Positions 45,753 to 54,062 of a stretch of 64,000 bases of DNA are shown here, piece by piece. The notes beneath the pieces are model-generated. The model made no database searches and had not been told where the DNA came from. It saw only the letters and a program-made list of their open reading frames with translations. Source of the DNA: Flavobacterium sp. YJ01 (GTDB taxonomy: Bacteria; Bacteroidota; Bacteroidia; Flavobacteriales; Flavobacteriaceae). Numbering within the stretch: the first letter of the stretch is position 1; each line of letters begins with the position of its first letter. Location: positions 558,001 to 622,000 of the forward strand of contig NZ_CP119757.1 in the NCBI RefSeq assembly GCF_029320955.1. The letters are read 5' to 3'. The translations under genes and the position numbers were made by a program.

Positions 45753-45827
45753 ACGGCTATAAAACTCAGTGAACACTATAGAGCTAGTGTCCGTACTTCG
45801 GGAGAAGTAATCGGTGAGTTTGTCCGT
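45753..45827 (-). ncRNA. three-way-junction leader RNA of the arginine operon, candidate riboswitch or attenuator
   Basis: P1: 45762-45768 with 45815-45821 (AAACTCA/TGAGTTT), extended by ACGG/CCGT at 45753-45756 and 45824-45827. P2: 45791-45814, a 9-bp hairpin with a two-base bulge and a four-base loop. P3: 45773-45790, six base pairs with a six-base loop. P1-P2 and P2-P3 abut with no unpaired bases; only four bases join P3 to P1. ACGGAC occurs twice on the minus strand, at the base of P1 and at the P2/P3 junction. It lies about 35 nt from the predicted transcript start and about 215 nt before the first operon gene. I do not recognise a known class. On the plus strand the P2 loop would be GGGA, a GNRA tetraloop, so strand is likely but not certain. 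Confidence 0.55.
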
Positions 45828-45862
45828 GACAAAGAAGTTATATGTAAACTTATTTTATTCAT
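45776..45862 (-). CDS. possible 28-codon leader peptide ORF
   Basis: ATG at 45862, TAG ending at 45776; the product begins MNKISLHITSLSRTNSPI and contains two arginines, both encoded by CGG, a codon rare in the neighbouring genes. The ORF spans P1 5', P2 and half of P3. A ribosome paused at CGG would disturb the fold. The predicted transcript start coincides with the ATG, so it would be leaderless; no ribosome-binding site is visible. It may be fortuitous. Confidence 0.3.
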   Translation of the reverse strand: MNKISLHITSLSRTNSPITSPEVRTLAL

Positions 45863-45867
45863 CGGTG

Positions 45868-45897
45868 CAAAAGTACATCTTTTTTTTATTCACAAAA
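45868..45897 (-). promoter_or_regulatory. promoter of the arginine/proline operon
   Basis: On the minus strand TTTTG (45897-45893), 17 bases, then TACTTTTG (45875-45868), a full match to the flavobacterial consensus. It predicts a start near 45861 and a leader of about 320 nt before the GNAT gene, which contains the structured RNA. Confidence 0.7.
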
Positions 45898-46053
45898 GAA
45901 AAAATTAAAATTCTAACATTTTTTTAATGAAAAGTTATTATTTGAAGACGCTAAGATTCTAAGTTACTAAGGTTCTGAGGTTTTTATTCCTTCTAACTCA
46001 ACTAAACAAACTTGAAACCATAAACTTGAAACCAAAAATTTCAAGACAAAAGA
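45898..46053. other. spacer with word-like repeats upstream of the arginine promoter
   Basis: Contains GCTAAGATTCTAAGTTACTAAGGTTCTGAGG (45951 onward), the same words as the argF'/argB spacer, and a doubled CTTGAAACCATAAACTTGAAACC. No gene is visible. Confidence 0.5.
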
Positions 46054-46083
46054 AAACCCGATGATAAAAATACCATCGGGTTT
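46054..46083 (-). terminator. intrinsic terminator of the M1 peptidase gene
   Basis: Perfect 10-bp stem AAACCCGATG/CATCGGGTTT, 22 bases past the stop codon at 46106, isolating that gene from the arginine promoter. Confidence 0.85.
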
Positions 46084-46105
46084 GTATACTAATAAGATTT
46101 TATAT

Positions 46106-48370
46106 TTAGTTTTTTGTAAAAGGAATTACTTGTCCGTTACCTAAAACAATCATATCAAATCCTGTTTTTGCTTCATTATATTTGAATTTTAAACCAGCTC
46201 CTTTAGACTCAAATGTGTCTTTTTCGTTTTCTACTGGTTTAACTGAAAACTTAGGAAAATCTGTAATTTCAACATACATAGTACTATTTTTCTCAGTAAC
46301 TTCAATTTTAAGAGGCGCTCTTGAAGTTGAAAATGTTCCTAAATATGGATCTAAAATAATATCTTTTTCAATTTTACCTTTTCCAGCTGTCCAAACATTG
46401 TTTGAGCCATTATTATCTGGAAATACGTGATCTGGATCTAAAGTTATACTTTCTATTTCTTCAGTAGAATTATGTTTAAAAGACCACTCGTTATTACGTT
46501 GCCAGATTTCTACAGGAAGATTTACTCTTCTGACTTTTCCGCTTTTTGTTTTAACATCTAAAACAATTGGCATTGGCATTTTATCAAAGTTTTCAACTGT
46601 AATTACAACTCCTTTTGCAGGATCATTTTTCACATATTTAATAGAATTAATTCCTTGATCAAATCTCCAGTTGTTTACATACCAGCTTCTCCAAAACCAA
46701 CTTAAATCTTCTCCAGCAACATTTTCCATAGATCTAAAGAAATCGTCTGGCTGCGGGTGTTTGTAAGCCCAACGTTGGATATAAGTTCTAAATGCAGTAT
46801 CAAAACGCTCTTTTCCTAAAATTTGCTCTCTCAAAATTATCAAACCTGCACTTGGTTTAAAGTAACACAACATACCAATATTTTGTTCTTTCATATTGTC
46901 AGGAGAACTCATGATAGTTTCCAAATCAGGTCGTGTAAATGACTCTGCTTGTTCGTGCAAATCTGCCGCTGGTTCTTTGTATTCTCCATTATTAAATGCA
47001 GCAGTACTTAATGAATTGATAAAAGTATTAAAACCTTCATCCATCCAACCGAATAATCTTTCGTTTGAACCCACAATCATTGGAAACCAGATATGCCCAA
47101 ATTCGTGATCTGTAACTCCCCATAAATCTGCTCCTTTAGATTTCCATCCACAGAACACGATTCCAGGATATTCCATACCGCCTTCGTTTCCAGCAACGTT
47201 AGTTGCAACTGGATAAGGATATTCGAACCATTGTTTAGAATAATGTTCGATTGAAGCTTTCACGTACTCTGTAGAACGTCCGTAACCATCTTTTCCTGCA
47301 CTTTCAACAGGATAAGCCGATAATGCTAATGCTTTTTTACCACTCGGAAGATTGATTTTTGCTCCGTCTAAGATAAATGCTGAAGACGACGCCCAAGAAA
47401 AATCACGCGCATTTTTAATTTTATAATGCCATGTTTTATCTGTTCCCGCAGCTGAAGCTGAATTTGCTTCTTGCTCAGAACGAATTGTTACCGTTTTATC
47501 GCTATTAGAAGCTTCTTTGTATTTTTTGAAATGATCTGCAGAAAACACTTCCTGCCCATTAACCAATTCACCTGAAGCTACTACAAAGTGATTTCCAGGA
47601 ACGGTCAATTTCACGTCAAAATCTCCATATTCCAAATAAAACTCAGATGCACCTAAATAAGGAGGCGTGTTCCACCCACGTACATCATCATACACGCACA
47701 TACGCGGATACCATTGTGCAATAGTAAAGATTTTTCCGTTTTTAGTTTCTAGAACTCCCATTCTGTCAGAACCTTCGAATGGCGCGATAAATGAGAATTC
47801 AATTTTTACTTTTACAGAACCTCCTTTTGCAGCCAATTCTTGTGGAAGAAAAATCTGCATTCTGGTATCTGTAACTATATATTTCGCATCAACTTCTGTT
47901 TTAGTTTTTCCTCCAGAAATTACTTTTACAGATTTAATTTTATTTCCTCCATCAAAAACTTGACCTTGAGCCCCGTTACGGCTACCTGTTAAAGGCACAA
48001 CTGCATTTCCTCTAGAATCTTCTTTGAATAAATTCTGATCTAAATTCAGCCAAAGAAAACCTAATTTATCTGGACTATTATTAGTGTAAGTAATCTCATC
48101 TGTACCTACAATTTCATTTGTTGTTCCGTTTAATTTTGCTGTGATTTGATAATCGGCTCTATTTTGCCAATACTCAACGCCCGGCTGACCGCTCGCTGTA
48201 CGAGTTGAAGTTCCATTTTTAGTATAAAAATGAGGACCAAAGGCATCATGATAATTGTAATTATTTACTGGATTCGTGGCTGACGCTGACGGAGTTTGCT
48301 GCGCCCAAACCGATGAAATCCCAAAAAATAAAGCCGCGGTTAAAATGGCTTTTGCACATTGCTTTTTCAT
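46106..48370 (-). CDS. secreted M1-family metallopeptidase
   Basis: The 754 residues run from ATG 48370 ([24 protein letters not shown], a signal peptide); the frame extends 28 residues upstream but that would bury the signal peptide. The zinc site is HEFGH at 422-426 with the third ligand E445 (MDEGFNTF), and GGMEYPG at 397-403 is the aminopeptidase GxMEN equivalent. The first 300 residues are the M1 beta-domain. No T9SS sorting domain is seen, so the periplasm is likely. Probably an aminopeptidase for peptide scavenging. Divergent from the aldose epimerase. Confidence 0.92.
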   Translation of the reverse strand: MKKQCAKAILTAALFFGISSVWAQQTPSASATNPVNNYNYHDAFGPHFYTKNGTSTRTASGQPGVEYWQNRADYQITAKLNGTTNEIVGTDEITYTNNSPDKLGFLWLNLDQNLFKEDSRGNAVVPLTGSRNGAQGQVFDGGNKIKSVKVISGGKTKTEVDAKYIVTDTRMQIFLPQELAAKGGSVKVKIEFSFIAPFEGSDRMGVLETKNGKIFTIAQWYPRMCVYDDVRGWNTPPYLGASEFYLEYGDFDVKLTVPGNHFVVASGELVNGQEVFSADHFKKYKEASNSDKTVTIRSEQEANSASAAGTDKTWHYKIKNARDFSWASSSAFILDGAKINLPSGKKALALSAYPVESAGKDGYGRSTEYVKASIEHYSKQWFEYPYPVATNVAGNEGGMEYPGIVFCGWKSKGADLWGVTDHEFGHIWFPMIVGSNERLFGWMDEGFNTFINSLSTAAFNNGEYKEPAADLHEQAESFTRPDLETIMSSPDNMKEQNIGMLCYFKPSAGLIILREQILGKERFDTAFRTYIQRWAYKHPQPDDFFRSMENVAGEDLSWFWRSWYVNNWRFDQGINSIKYVKNDPAKGVVITVENFDKMPMPIVLDVKTKSGKVRRVNLPVEIWQRNNEWSFKHNSTEEIESITLDPDHVFPDNNGSNNVWTAGKGKIEKDIILDPYLGTFSTSRAPLKIEVTEKNSTMYVEITDFPKFSVKPVENEKDTFESKGAGLKFKYNEAKTGFDMIVLGNGQVIPFTKN

Positions 48371-48555
48371 ATTTTTTAGCTGTTTATGTAGCAAATTAAT
48401 GAAAAAAAAAGCTATTCGTAGAGAAATTTCAAAACATAAATTAAATTTTAGCAAAATTTTATCAATAAAATAATTTGAGCGATTTTCTCAGAAAAGTAAT
48501 TTTTATAAAATATATTTACATCACTGTAAAATTTATTCACTTTAGACATTCTATT

Positions 48556-49407
48556 TTGACTACAACAATCTCAAATTCAACATTAACGGCTTCCATAAAT
48601 CATCTTGGAGCTGAATTATTTTCTATAAAAGACAATCAAAACAAAGAATATATATGGGAAGGAAACCCTGATTTCTGGGGAAAGCATTCGCCAGTTCTTT
48701 TTCCTATCGTAGGAACTTTAAAAAACAACACTTATAAAATCGACGGTAAAGAATATAATTTACCTCGTCATGGATTTGCGCGTGAAATGGAATTTGAATT
48801 GATTGAAAAAAGTGAAAATAAAGCGATATTTTCTCTAAAATCTTCTGAAGAAACGCTGAAGAAATATCCTTTTAATTTTGAACTACAGTTGATCTATTCA
48901 TTAAATGAAAATTCTTTAGAACTAGAATATAAAGTCATAAATAAAGGAACTGAAAAAATGCCTTTTTCAATTGGAGCACATCCTGCTATTGCATTACCAA
49001 ATAATTTTGAGGATTATGCTTTCGAATTTGAAAAAGAAGAAAATCTGAAATATTATCTTCTTGAAAATGATTTGATTTCATCAAAAACTAAAATTTTAGA
49101 AACAGTAAACAAGATTGTTCCTTTAAATTATGAGCTTTTTAAAAATGATGCTTTAATTTTTAAAACATTAGAATCTAAATCTTTAACTATTCTTGAAAAT
49201 TCAAAACCTTATGTCAAAGTAGATTTTAAAGACTTTCCAAGTTTAGGTTTATGGACTAAAGAAAACGCTCCGTTTGTTTGTATTGAGCCTTGGCTTGGTT
49301 ATTCTGACACTGATGAAAATTCTGGGAATTTATTCGAAAAAGAAGGTGTTTTAACTTTAGAAGAAAACAAAAGTTTTGCTGCAAAATTCAGTATTACAAT
49401 ATCATAA
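48556..49407 (+). CDS. aldose 1-epimerase family protein
   Basis: The 283-residue galactose-mutarotase-fold protein has NHLGAELFSIKDNQNKEYIWEGNPDFWGKHSPVLFPIVG, residues 14-52, then GFAREMEFEL, an HP in SIGAHPAIALP (catalytic-type histidine) and CIEPWLGYSD near the end. The start is probably the TTG at 48556 (encoding MTTTISNSTLTASINHLG), as family members begin there; the frame runs 27 codons further up with a non-homologous sequence. Relatives equilibrate sugar or sugar-phosphate anomers. The next gene starts 11 bases later. Confidence 0.82.
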   Translation: MTTTISNSTLTASINHLGAELFSIKDNQNKEYIWEGNPDFWGKHSPVLFPIVGTLKNNTYKIDGKEYNLPRHGFAREMEFELIEKSENKAIFSLKSSEETLKKYPFNFELQLIYSLNENSLELEYKVINKGTEKMPFSIGAHPAIALPNNFEDYAFEFEKEENLKYYLLENDLISSKTKILETVNKIVPLNYELFKNDALIFKTLESKSLTILENSKPYVKVDFKDFPSLGLWTKENAPFVCIEPWLGYSDTDENSGNLFEKEGVLTLEENKSFAAKFSITIS

Positions 49408-49418
49408 TACATTACAAA

Positions 49419-49967
49419 ATGTTAGAATTTAATTTTTCTCCTTTTCCAATTATCGAAACAGAGCGTTTGCGTTTGGATAGAATTACAGATAAAGATGTTA
49501 ATGAAGTTTTTGAATTACGTTCAAATCCTGAAGTAATGAAATATATTCCGAGACCATTGGTAAAAAACAATGATGAGGCTTTGGAACACATCAAAATGAT
49601 TTCTGATAAAATCGAAACAAACGAAGGAATTAATTGGGGAATCAGACTTAAAAATGATTCTAAATTAATTGGATTTATTGGATTTTATAGACTTCAACCT
49701 GAGAATTATAGAGCTGAAATTGGATATATGATTTTACCAGAATTTCACGGAAAAGGTTTTGTGCCAGAAGCTGTTCAAAGACTTATAAAATATGCGTTTG
49801 AAGATTTAAAGCTGCATTCTATTGAAGCTGTAATTGCTCCAGAAAACTATGCTTCGGAAAAAGTGCTTCAAAAATGCGGATTTACAAAAGAAGCGCATTT
49901 TAAAGAGTCTGAATTTTATGACGGAAAATTTTTAGACAAGGTAATCTATTCATTACTAGAAAAATAG
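49419..49967 (+). CDS. RimJ/RimL-type GNAT N-acetyltransferase
   Basis: The 182 residues start ETERLRLDRITDKDVNEVFELRSNPEVMKYIPR after a short leader (typical of the RimJ/RimL/SpeG group), with acetyl-CoA loop MILPEFHGKGFVPEAVQRLI and VIAPENYASEKVLQKCGF. The substrate is unknown; relatives acetylate protein N-termini or small amines. It follows the epimerase gene closely and is probably co-transcribed. Confidence 0.9.
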   Translation: MLEFNFSPFPIIETERLRLDRITDKDVNEVFELRSNPEVMKYIPRPLVKNNDEALEHIKMISDKIETNEGINWGIRLKNDSKLIGFIGFYRLQPENYRAEIGYMILPEFHGKGFVPEAVQRLIKYAFEDLKLHSIEAVIAPENYASEKVLQKCGFTKEAHFKESEFYDGKFLDKVIYSLLEK

Positions 49968-50022
49968 ATTTTTATTCTTGTTAAATCTCTCGTCAACACA
50001 ATACTTATCTGCCTTTATGCGT

Positions 50023-50030
50023 TATATTTG
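50023..50030 (+). promoter_or_regulatory. -7 promoter element of the DUF3575 gene
   Basis: TATATTTG matches the -7 consensus; a leader of about 45 nt would follow to ATG 50080. No TTG is at the normal -33 distance. It helps decide the start, because the longer frame from 49978 would contain this element. Confidence 0.45.
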
Positions 50031-50079
50031 CGCTCGAAATCGGTTAAAAAGAGCTGATTTTGAATTCGAAAACATTTTT

Positions 50080-50634
50080 ATGAAAAAAATACCAGCCCTT
50101 ATTGTTCTTTTATTTTGTATACAATTACAAAGTCAGACTTTTGTAAAATTTAATGGAGCGACTGCCCTATTATTAGTTCCGAATGTTGGAATAGAAACCA
50201 GTATTGGAGAAAAGACCACTTTTAGTGCCGATGTAATGGCTTCATTTTGGGAATCATTTAACGGGAATCATCCAATGAAATTTATTACGGTAACTCCAGA
50301 GATTCGTTACCATTTCAAAGAAAAATACAATGGCTTTTATGCTGGAGCTCATATAGGCGCAGATAAATACGAATTGCAAAAATGGAATTATTGGGACAGT
50401 AATCGCTATGAAGATGGTTTCGGTTATAGAATTGGCGCAACTGTCGGCTACAACATTAAATTAAATGACAAATTTTTGCTAGATGTTTTTGTTGGAGGCG
50501 GTTGGCATCAAGGTTTTTACCATGGCTATTACAACGATGGAACTCCAGGTAGATATGAAAAAGCCCCCAATTATAATAAAAGTGGTGAATGGCTTCCGTA
50601 CCGCGGAGGAGTTATGATTTCTTATAAATTATAA
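50080..50634 (+). CDS. DUF3575-like outer-membrane barrel protein
   Basis: The 184-residue precursor starts at ATG 50080 with a signal peptide (MKKIPALIVLLFCIQLQSQ). The mature part has features of DUF3575: LVPNVGIETSIGEKTTFSADV, then ITVTPEIRYHFKEKYNGFYAGAHIG and a strand pattern ending VMISYKL. It is probably a small outer-membrane barrel of unknown function. A longer frame from TTG 49978 lacks a signal peptide and contains the promoter element. Confidence 0.78.
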   Translation: MKKIPALIVLLFCIQLQSQTFVKFNGATALLLVPNVGIETSIGEKTTFSADVMASFWESFNGNHPMKFITVTPEIRYHFKEKYNGFYAGAHIGADKYELQKWNYWDSNRYEDGFGYRIGATVGYNIKLNDKFLLDVFVGGGWHQGFYHGYYNDGTPGRYEKAPNYNKSGEWLPYRGGVMISYKL

Positions 50635-50636
50635 AA

Positions 50637-50861
50637 TCAGCTTAACTTAGGAAGCGTTTTTACATAAAGCTCTTCTACTTTTTTACGCGCCCAATCTGTT
50701 TTTCTTAAGAATGTCAAACTCGATTTTATACTTGGATTAGAAATAAAACATTTAATAGGAATCAATTCTCCTAAAGTATCAAAACCATAAAAATCGACTA
50801 AAGTTTCGACAATTTTTTGAAGTGTAATTCCGTGTAAAGGATCTTTTGATTTATTTTCCAT
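50637..50861 (-). CDS. VF530-family DNA-binding protein
   Basis: The 74 residues start at ATG 50861 ([19 protein letters not shown]). The sequence [24 protein letters not shown] then [21 protein letters not shown] matches the short VF530/COG4628 family with a double-stranded DNA-binding fold. A longer frame to 50957 crosses the terminator at 50885-50915 and can be dismissed. The biological role of this family is not established. Confidence 0.85.
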   Translation of the reverse strand: MENKSKDPLHGITLQKIVETLVDFYGFDTLGELIPIKCFISNPSIKSSLTFLRKTDWARKKVEELYVKTLPKLS

Positions 50862-50884
50862 TTTATACTTTTTAAATATATCAA

Positions 50885-50915
50885 AAAGACCGTACTGCAA
50901 AAAAGTACGGTCTTT
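50885..50915 (-). terminator. intrinsic terminator of the outer-membrane barrel gene at 50969
   Basis: Perfect 12-bp stem AAAGACCGTACT/AGTACGGTCTTT with a seven-base loop and T-runs on both strands. Confidence 0.88.
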
Positions 50916-50968
50916 CTTTTTATGCAAAATTACGAAATAGAATTTTACATCAATCAAATAAAGAATAA

Positions 50969-51625
50969 TTAGAAAACGAATTTAAATCCGACAGAAATTG
51001 GAGAAGTTAAGTTTGGAGCACTTCCTCCTAAAGCTGTATTGTAATATGAATCAACATTAGCTACGTGAGCTAATCCAAAATTTGTGACAGTTGTTTTCTC
51101 TCCATTTTCTGGTTTTAGAGTTGTTGAAGTGAAATTTACTAAATCGTAAGAAAACTCAACTGAGAAATTTTTAGTTACAAAATAATCGAAACCACCAGAT
51201 ACCGACACACCAACTTGATTTACTTTTAAGTTACTCTCTTTTTCTTTTCCAGTAATTACTGGTATTGCAGCTTGCCCAAAGAAATATAAAGATCCTGCCA
51301 CATTCCAGTATTTTCTAGCCAAAGGTTGAAAAACAAATAAATTTGTATTCCCTAGTGTTTTAAGATCTGGACTGGCATCATCATAACCTTGCGATTTGAT
51401 ATTAATATAACCTATTCCTGCACCTACTGCTACAGATGGTGTAATAAATGTTCCCACAATTGGAAGAACAGATAAATTAGTTCCTTTTACGTCGCCAGTT
51501 TTAGTTTGTTGATAACCGAATTGAGAAGTTGCAAACCAAGCTCCTTTTAAGCCTTGAGATGCATCTTGAGCCTTAGCAGTTAAACCAAATAACACGATAC
51601 TCACTAATGTTACAATTTTTTTCAT
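50969..51625 (-). CDS. outer-membrane beta-barrel protein
   Basis: The 218-residue precursor has a signal peptide ending LTAKAQ (residue 20). Amphipathic strands with paired glycines follow ([42 protein letters not shown]), and the C-terminus ISVGFKFVF is a typical barrel end. It resembles OmpW/outer-membrane-beta-barrel domain proteins. Its function is unknown. It has its own terminator. Confidence 0.78.
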   Translation of the reverse strand: MKKIVTLVSIVLFGLTAKAQDASQGLKGAWFATSQFGYQQTKTGDVKGTNLSVLPIVGTFITPSVAVGAGIGYINIKSQGYDDASPDLKTLGNTNLFVFQPLARKYWNVAGSLYFFGQAAIPVITGKEKESNLKVNQVGVSVSGGFDYFVTKNFSVEFSYDLVNFTSTTLKPENGEKTTVTNFGLAHVANVDSYYNTALGGSAPNLTSPISVGFKFVF

Positions 51626-51764
51626 TTTTAAAGTTTATTTTAAATTATGAAACAAACTTAGCCGTAAGCTTTTCTCTCGGAAATGATTAAAATCATAGAT
51701 TAAAAAAAAACTTTAATTATCTTGCACAGTTATAAAGTTTTCAATTTTGTCTTACATTTGCATT

Positions 51765-52220
51765 ATGTTAAAATCAGTCAATATATTAAATAAGAGAGCA
51801 CGATTTGATTATGAAATAATCGATACCTATACTGCTGGAATCGTTTTGGCAGGTACCGAAATCAAATCTATACGTCTAGGAAAAGCAAATATTACAGAAA
51901 GTTTCTGCGAGTTTAGCGGTATGGAACTTTTTGCTATCAATACTTACATCGAAGAATATTCTTTTGGAAATCAATTCAATCACAAATCAAGAAGTGAGCG
52001 AAAATTACTTTTAAACAAAAAAGAATTAAAAACACTTCATAAAAGCGTTCAGGCAAAAGGATTAACTATTATTCCGTTAAAGCTATTTACAAACGAGAAA
52101 GGTTTAGCCAAACTGCAAATTGGACTTTGTAAAGGGAAGAAAAACTACGATAAACGCGAATCTTTAAAAGAACAAGATACAAAACGTGATTTAGACCGTA
52201 TAAAAAAAGCTTACAATTAG
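51765..52220 (+). CDS. smpB: SsrA-binding protein
   Basis: SmpB binds tmRNA and the stalled ribosome in trans-translation. The 151 residues start at ATG 51765 (MLKSVNILNKRARFDYEII). Family signatures: TAGIVLAGTEIKSIRLGKANI, NHKSRSERKLLLNKKEL, and the C-terminal KGKKNYDKRESLKEQDTKRD tail. The longer frame from TTG 51747 overlaps the -7 box at 51753-51760. No tmRNA gene was seen here. A terminator overlaps the stop codon. Confidence 0.96.
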   Translation: MLKSVNILNKRARFDYEIIDTYTAGIVLAGTEIKSIRLGKANITESFCEFSGMELFAINTYIEEYSFGNQFNHKSRSERKLLLNKKELKTLHKSVQAKGLTIIPLKLFTNEKGLAKLQIGLCKGKKNYDKRESLKEQDTKRDLDRIKKAYN

Positions 52221-52231
52221 TAAGCTTTTTT
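52203..52231 (+). terminator. intrinsic terminator overlapping the smpB stop
   Basis: AAAAAAGCTTA/TAAGCTTTTTT stem; the smpB stop TAG is within the loop. Confidence 0.8.
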
Positions 52232-52305
52232 TTATTTTTAGCACAAACACTTATTTATTAGTATTTTATAGTTATTTTTACTTATAACCAATTTAACTGT
52301 AAAAT

Positions 52306-52944
52306 ATGAAAAAGTACTTTATTTTGCTGATTGCCAGTTTTGCATTTATAGGATGCGGCAGTAACACCACTATCGTAAACAGCTGGAGAGATCCAAAAGT
52401 AACTGTTGCACAAGAACAATTTAAAAAGGTTTTGGTTGTTGCTTTAGTCAAAGACGAAGCTTCAAGGCGAATTGCCGAAAACAGAATTGCAGCAAGTAAT
52501 CCTGTGTTTAAAACTTCATATCAATATTTAGGTGCCGCGGATCAACTTACTAAAGAGCAAAAACTAAAGGTTCTTCAAGACGAGAATTTTGACGGAGTTG
52601 TGAGTATGCGCTTAGTCAGTAAAGAAAAGGAAACCACCTACGTGCCTGGAACTTATACAGGTATGTATTACGGAGGATTTGACGGAATGTATACTGGAAT
52701 GTATGGTTATGGTTTCGGTAATTGGTACGGTATGTATTCTCCTAATTTTTACGATCCGGGTTATTATCAAGAATCGACTTTATATATGGTAGAAACCAAT
52801 GTTTTTTCGTTAAAAGAAAATAAATTAATCTGGACAGGAACTACAGAATCGCAAAATGTTACAGATTTAGGACAAACTGTCGACGCAATTATGTTGGCAG
52901 TAGTCAAGGAAATGAGAAAAGACGGATCTCTACCTCCAAAATAA
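52306..52944 (+). CDS. putative lipoprotein, DUF4136-like
   Basis: The 212-residue precursor has a lipobox IGC (Cys17). Early residues NTTIVNSWRDPKVTVAQEQFKKVLVVAL and the later NVFSLKENKLIWTGTTES then VDAIMLAVVKEMRKDG follow the pattern of DUF4136-type lipoproteins. The middle carries a tract of Gly/Tyr/Met repeats (GTYTGMYYGGFDGMYTGMYG). The function is unknown. Followed by a terminator at 52951. Confidence 0.72.
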   Translation: MKKYFILLIASFAFIGCGSNTTIVNSWRDPKVTVAQEQFKKVLVVALVKDEASRRIAENRIAASNPVFKTSYQYLGAADQLTKEQKLKVLQDENFDGVVSMRLVSKEKETTYVPGTYTGMYYGGFDGMYTGMYGYGFGNWYGMYSPNFYDPGYYQESTLYMVETNVFSLKENKLIWTGTTESQNVTDLGQTVDAIMLAVVKEMRKDGSLPPK

Positions 52945-52950
52945 AATCAA

Positions 52951-52979
52951 AAAAAGCAACTTTCATTTAGTTGCTTTTT
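52951..52979 (+). terminator. intrinsic terminator of the DUF4136-like gene
   Basis: AAAAAGCAAC/GTTGCTTTTT stem of 10 bp, T-run after it. Confidence 0.82.
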
Positions 52980-53026
52980 TTACGTAAATAAAATTGACTA
53001 AATTGGTCAAGACTAAATTATTCATA

Positions 53027-54034
53027 ATGAAATCGCTTCTAAAAAATGCTAGAGAAGAAAAAGGTTTAAAAACCCGCGAATTGGCACAACTTGCAGGAAT
53101 TGATCAGGCTTTGATTAGCAAATTTGAATCTGGAACACGAAAACCAACCAAAGATCAAATCGTTAAGCTGTCTCAACTTTTAGAAATTGATTACGAGACT
53201 TTAATGATAGCCTGGCTTAAAGAAAAAATTCTTTATGAAATTGGAGATGAAGAATTTGCTTTAAAAGCCTTGCTTTTAGTCGAACAAGAAATTCAGAAAA
53301 ATAAAAAAGAGTTGAATTCTGAATTACTTTCTTCTTATCAAATCATTTTAGATGAAATTGAAATATTAAAAAATAAAATTCAATCTTTTAACCATTTTGA
53401 ATTACGTCAAATTTCAAAAACTTTAGAGCTACAATTTATTTTCAGCAGTATTAACTCAAACGGAAATTTATTAACACAAAATGAAATAAAATCTGTAATA
53501 AATGACGGATTGACTATTTCTGGAAAAAGTATGCAAAATCATCTTGAGGCAATAAACTTTCATGAAATACTAGTTTACATTAAAGATTTAATTCAAAAGA
53601 AAACTTTCTTAAACGAAAAAGACTTTCTGTTTATTCATAATTTAATGTTTAGAGGGATTGAATCTGAGAATTTAGGAAAATACAAAAGTGATTCATTGAT
53701 TTTGCGTGAAATGAATTTACTTTTCAATTGGTACGAACTGCACAAAAATAATATTAACCCCATAATTCTTGCCTCTGAAGCTTATTTAAAAATACTTGAG
53801 ATTAATCCGTTTGAAAATGGAAATCATCAAATGGCAAATTTGCTGTTAAATTGGATTTTACTTCAACATAATTATGTTTATGCCACAATTGAAGCTAATC
53901 AAAACAGCAAAGAAGAATATTTATCTGTTTTTGAAAAAAGTCAAGTCAAGAATGACAAATCGATTTTTATAAATTATATCTTAAAAATTGAAAAAGAAAA
54001 TCTAAATCTAGCTATTCAATTAATTACAAAATAA
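53027..54034 (+). CDS. XRE helix-turn-helix protein fused to a degenerate Fic domain
   Basis: The 335 residues start at ATG 53027. Residues 1-65 are an XRE/Cro helix-turn-helix (NAREEKGLKTRELAQLAGID, ISKFESGTRKPTKDQI). From about 120 the helices fit a Fic fold, but the catalytic HPFxxGNGR is N260-P-F-E-N-G-N-H-Q268: the essential His is Asn, and the Gly and Arg that bind the nucleotide are replaced. The usual SxxxEG inhibitory motif near FIFSSINSNGNLLT also lacks Glu. It is therefore probably not an AMP-transferase; a ligand-sensing repressor is more likely. Alternative TTG starts upstream exist. Confidence 0.8.
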   Translation: MKSLLKNAREEKGLKTRELAQLAGIDQALISKFESGTRKPTKDQIVKLSQLLEIDYETLMIAWLKEKILYEIGDEEFALKALLLVEQEIQKNKKELNSELLSSYQIILDEIEILKNKIQSFNHFELRQISKTLELQFIFSSINSNGNLLTQNEIKSVINDGLTISGKSMQNHLEAINFHEILVYIKDLIQKKTFLNEKDFLFIHNLMFRGIESENLGKYKSDSLILREMNLLFNWYELHKNNINPIILASEAYLKILEINPFENGNHQMANLLLNWILLQHNYVYATIEANQNSKEEYLSVFEKSQVKNDKSIFINYILKIEKENLNLAIQLITK

Positions 54035-54058
54035 AAGCCCAGCTTAAAACTGGGCTTT
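54034..54058. terminator. bidirectional terminator between the Fic-like gene and pcm
   Basis: AAAGCCCAG/CTGGGCTTT stem with A- and T-runs, between convergent stops. Confidence 0.8.
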
Positions 54059-54062
54059 CTCA

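Noticed and set aside
45753..45827. a known riboswitch or hammerhead-type ribozyme
   Set aside because: Core sequences of TPP, SAM, lysine, purine, THF, c-di-GMP and guanidine aptamers and the CUGANGA/GAAA ribozyme core were looked for on both strands and not found.
45753..45827. TwoAYGGAY RNA motif, because ACGGAC occurs twice
   Set aside because: In that motif the AYGGAY strings lie in hairpin loops; here they lie at the base of P1 and at the P2/P3 junction.
45731..45898. plus-strand frame starting MDMNKYTAIKLSEHYRASV
   Set aside because: It looks somewhat protein-like, but it is the complement of the three-way junction and of the promoter, has no good upstream signals and no family I recognise. 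I favour a minus-strand RNA.
50637..50957. 106-residue version of the VF530 gene
   Set aside because: The extra N-terminus translates a perfect transcription terminator (50885-50915).
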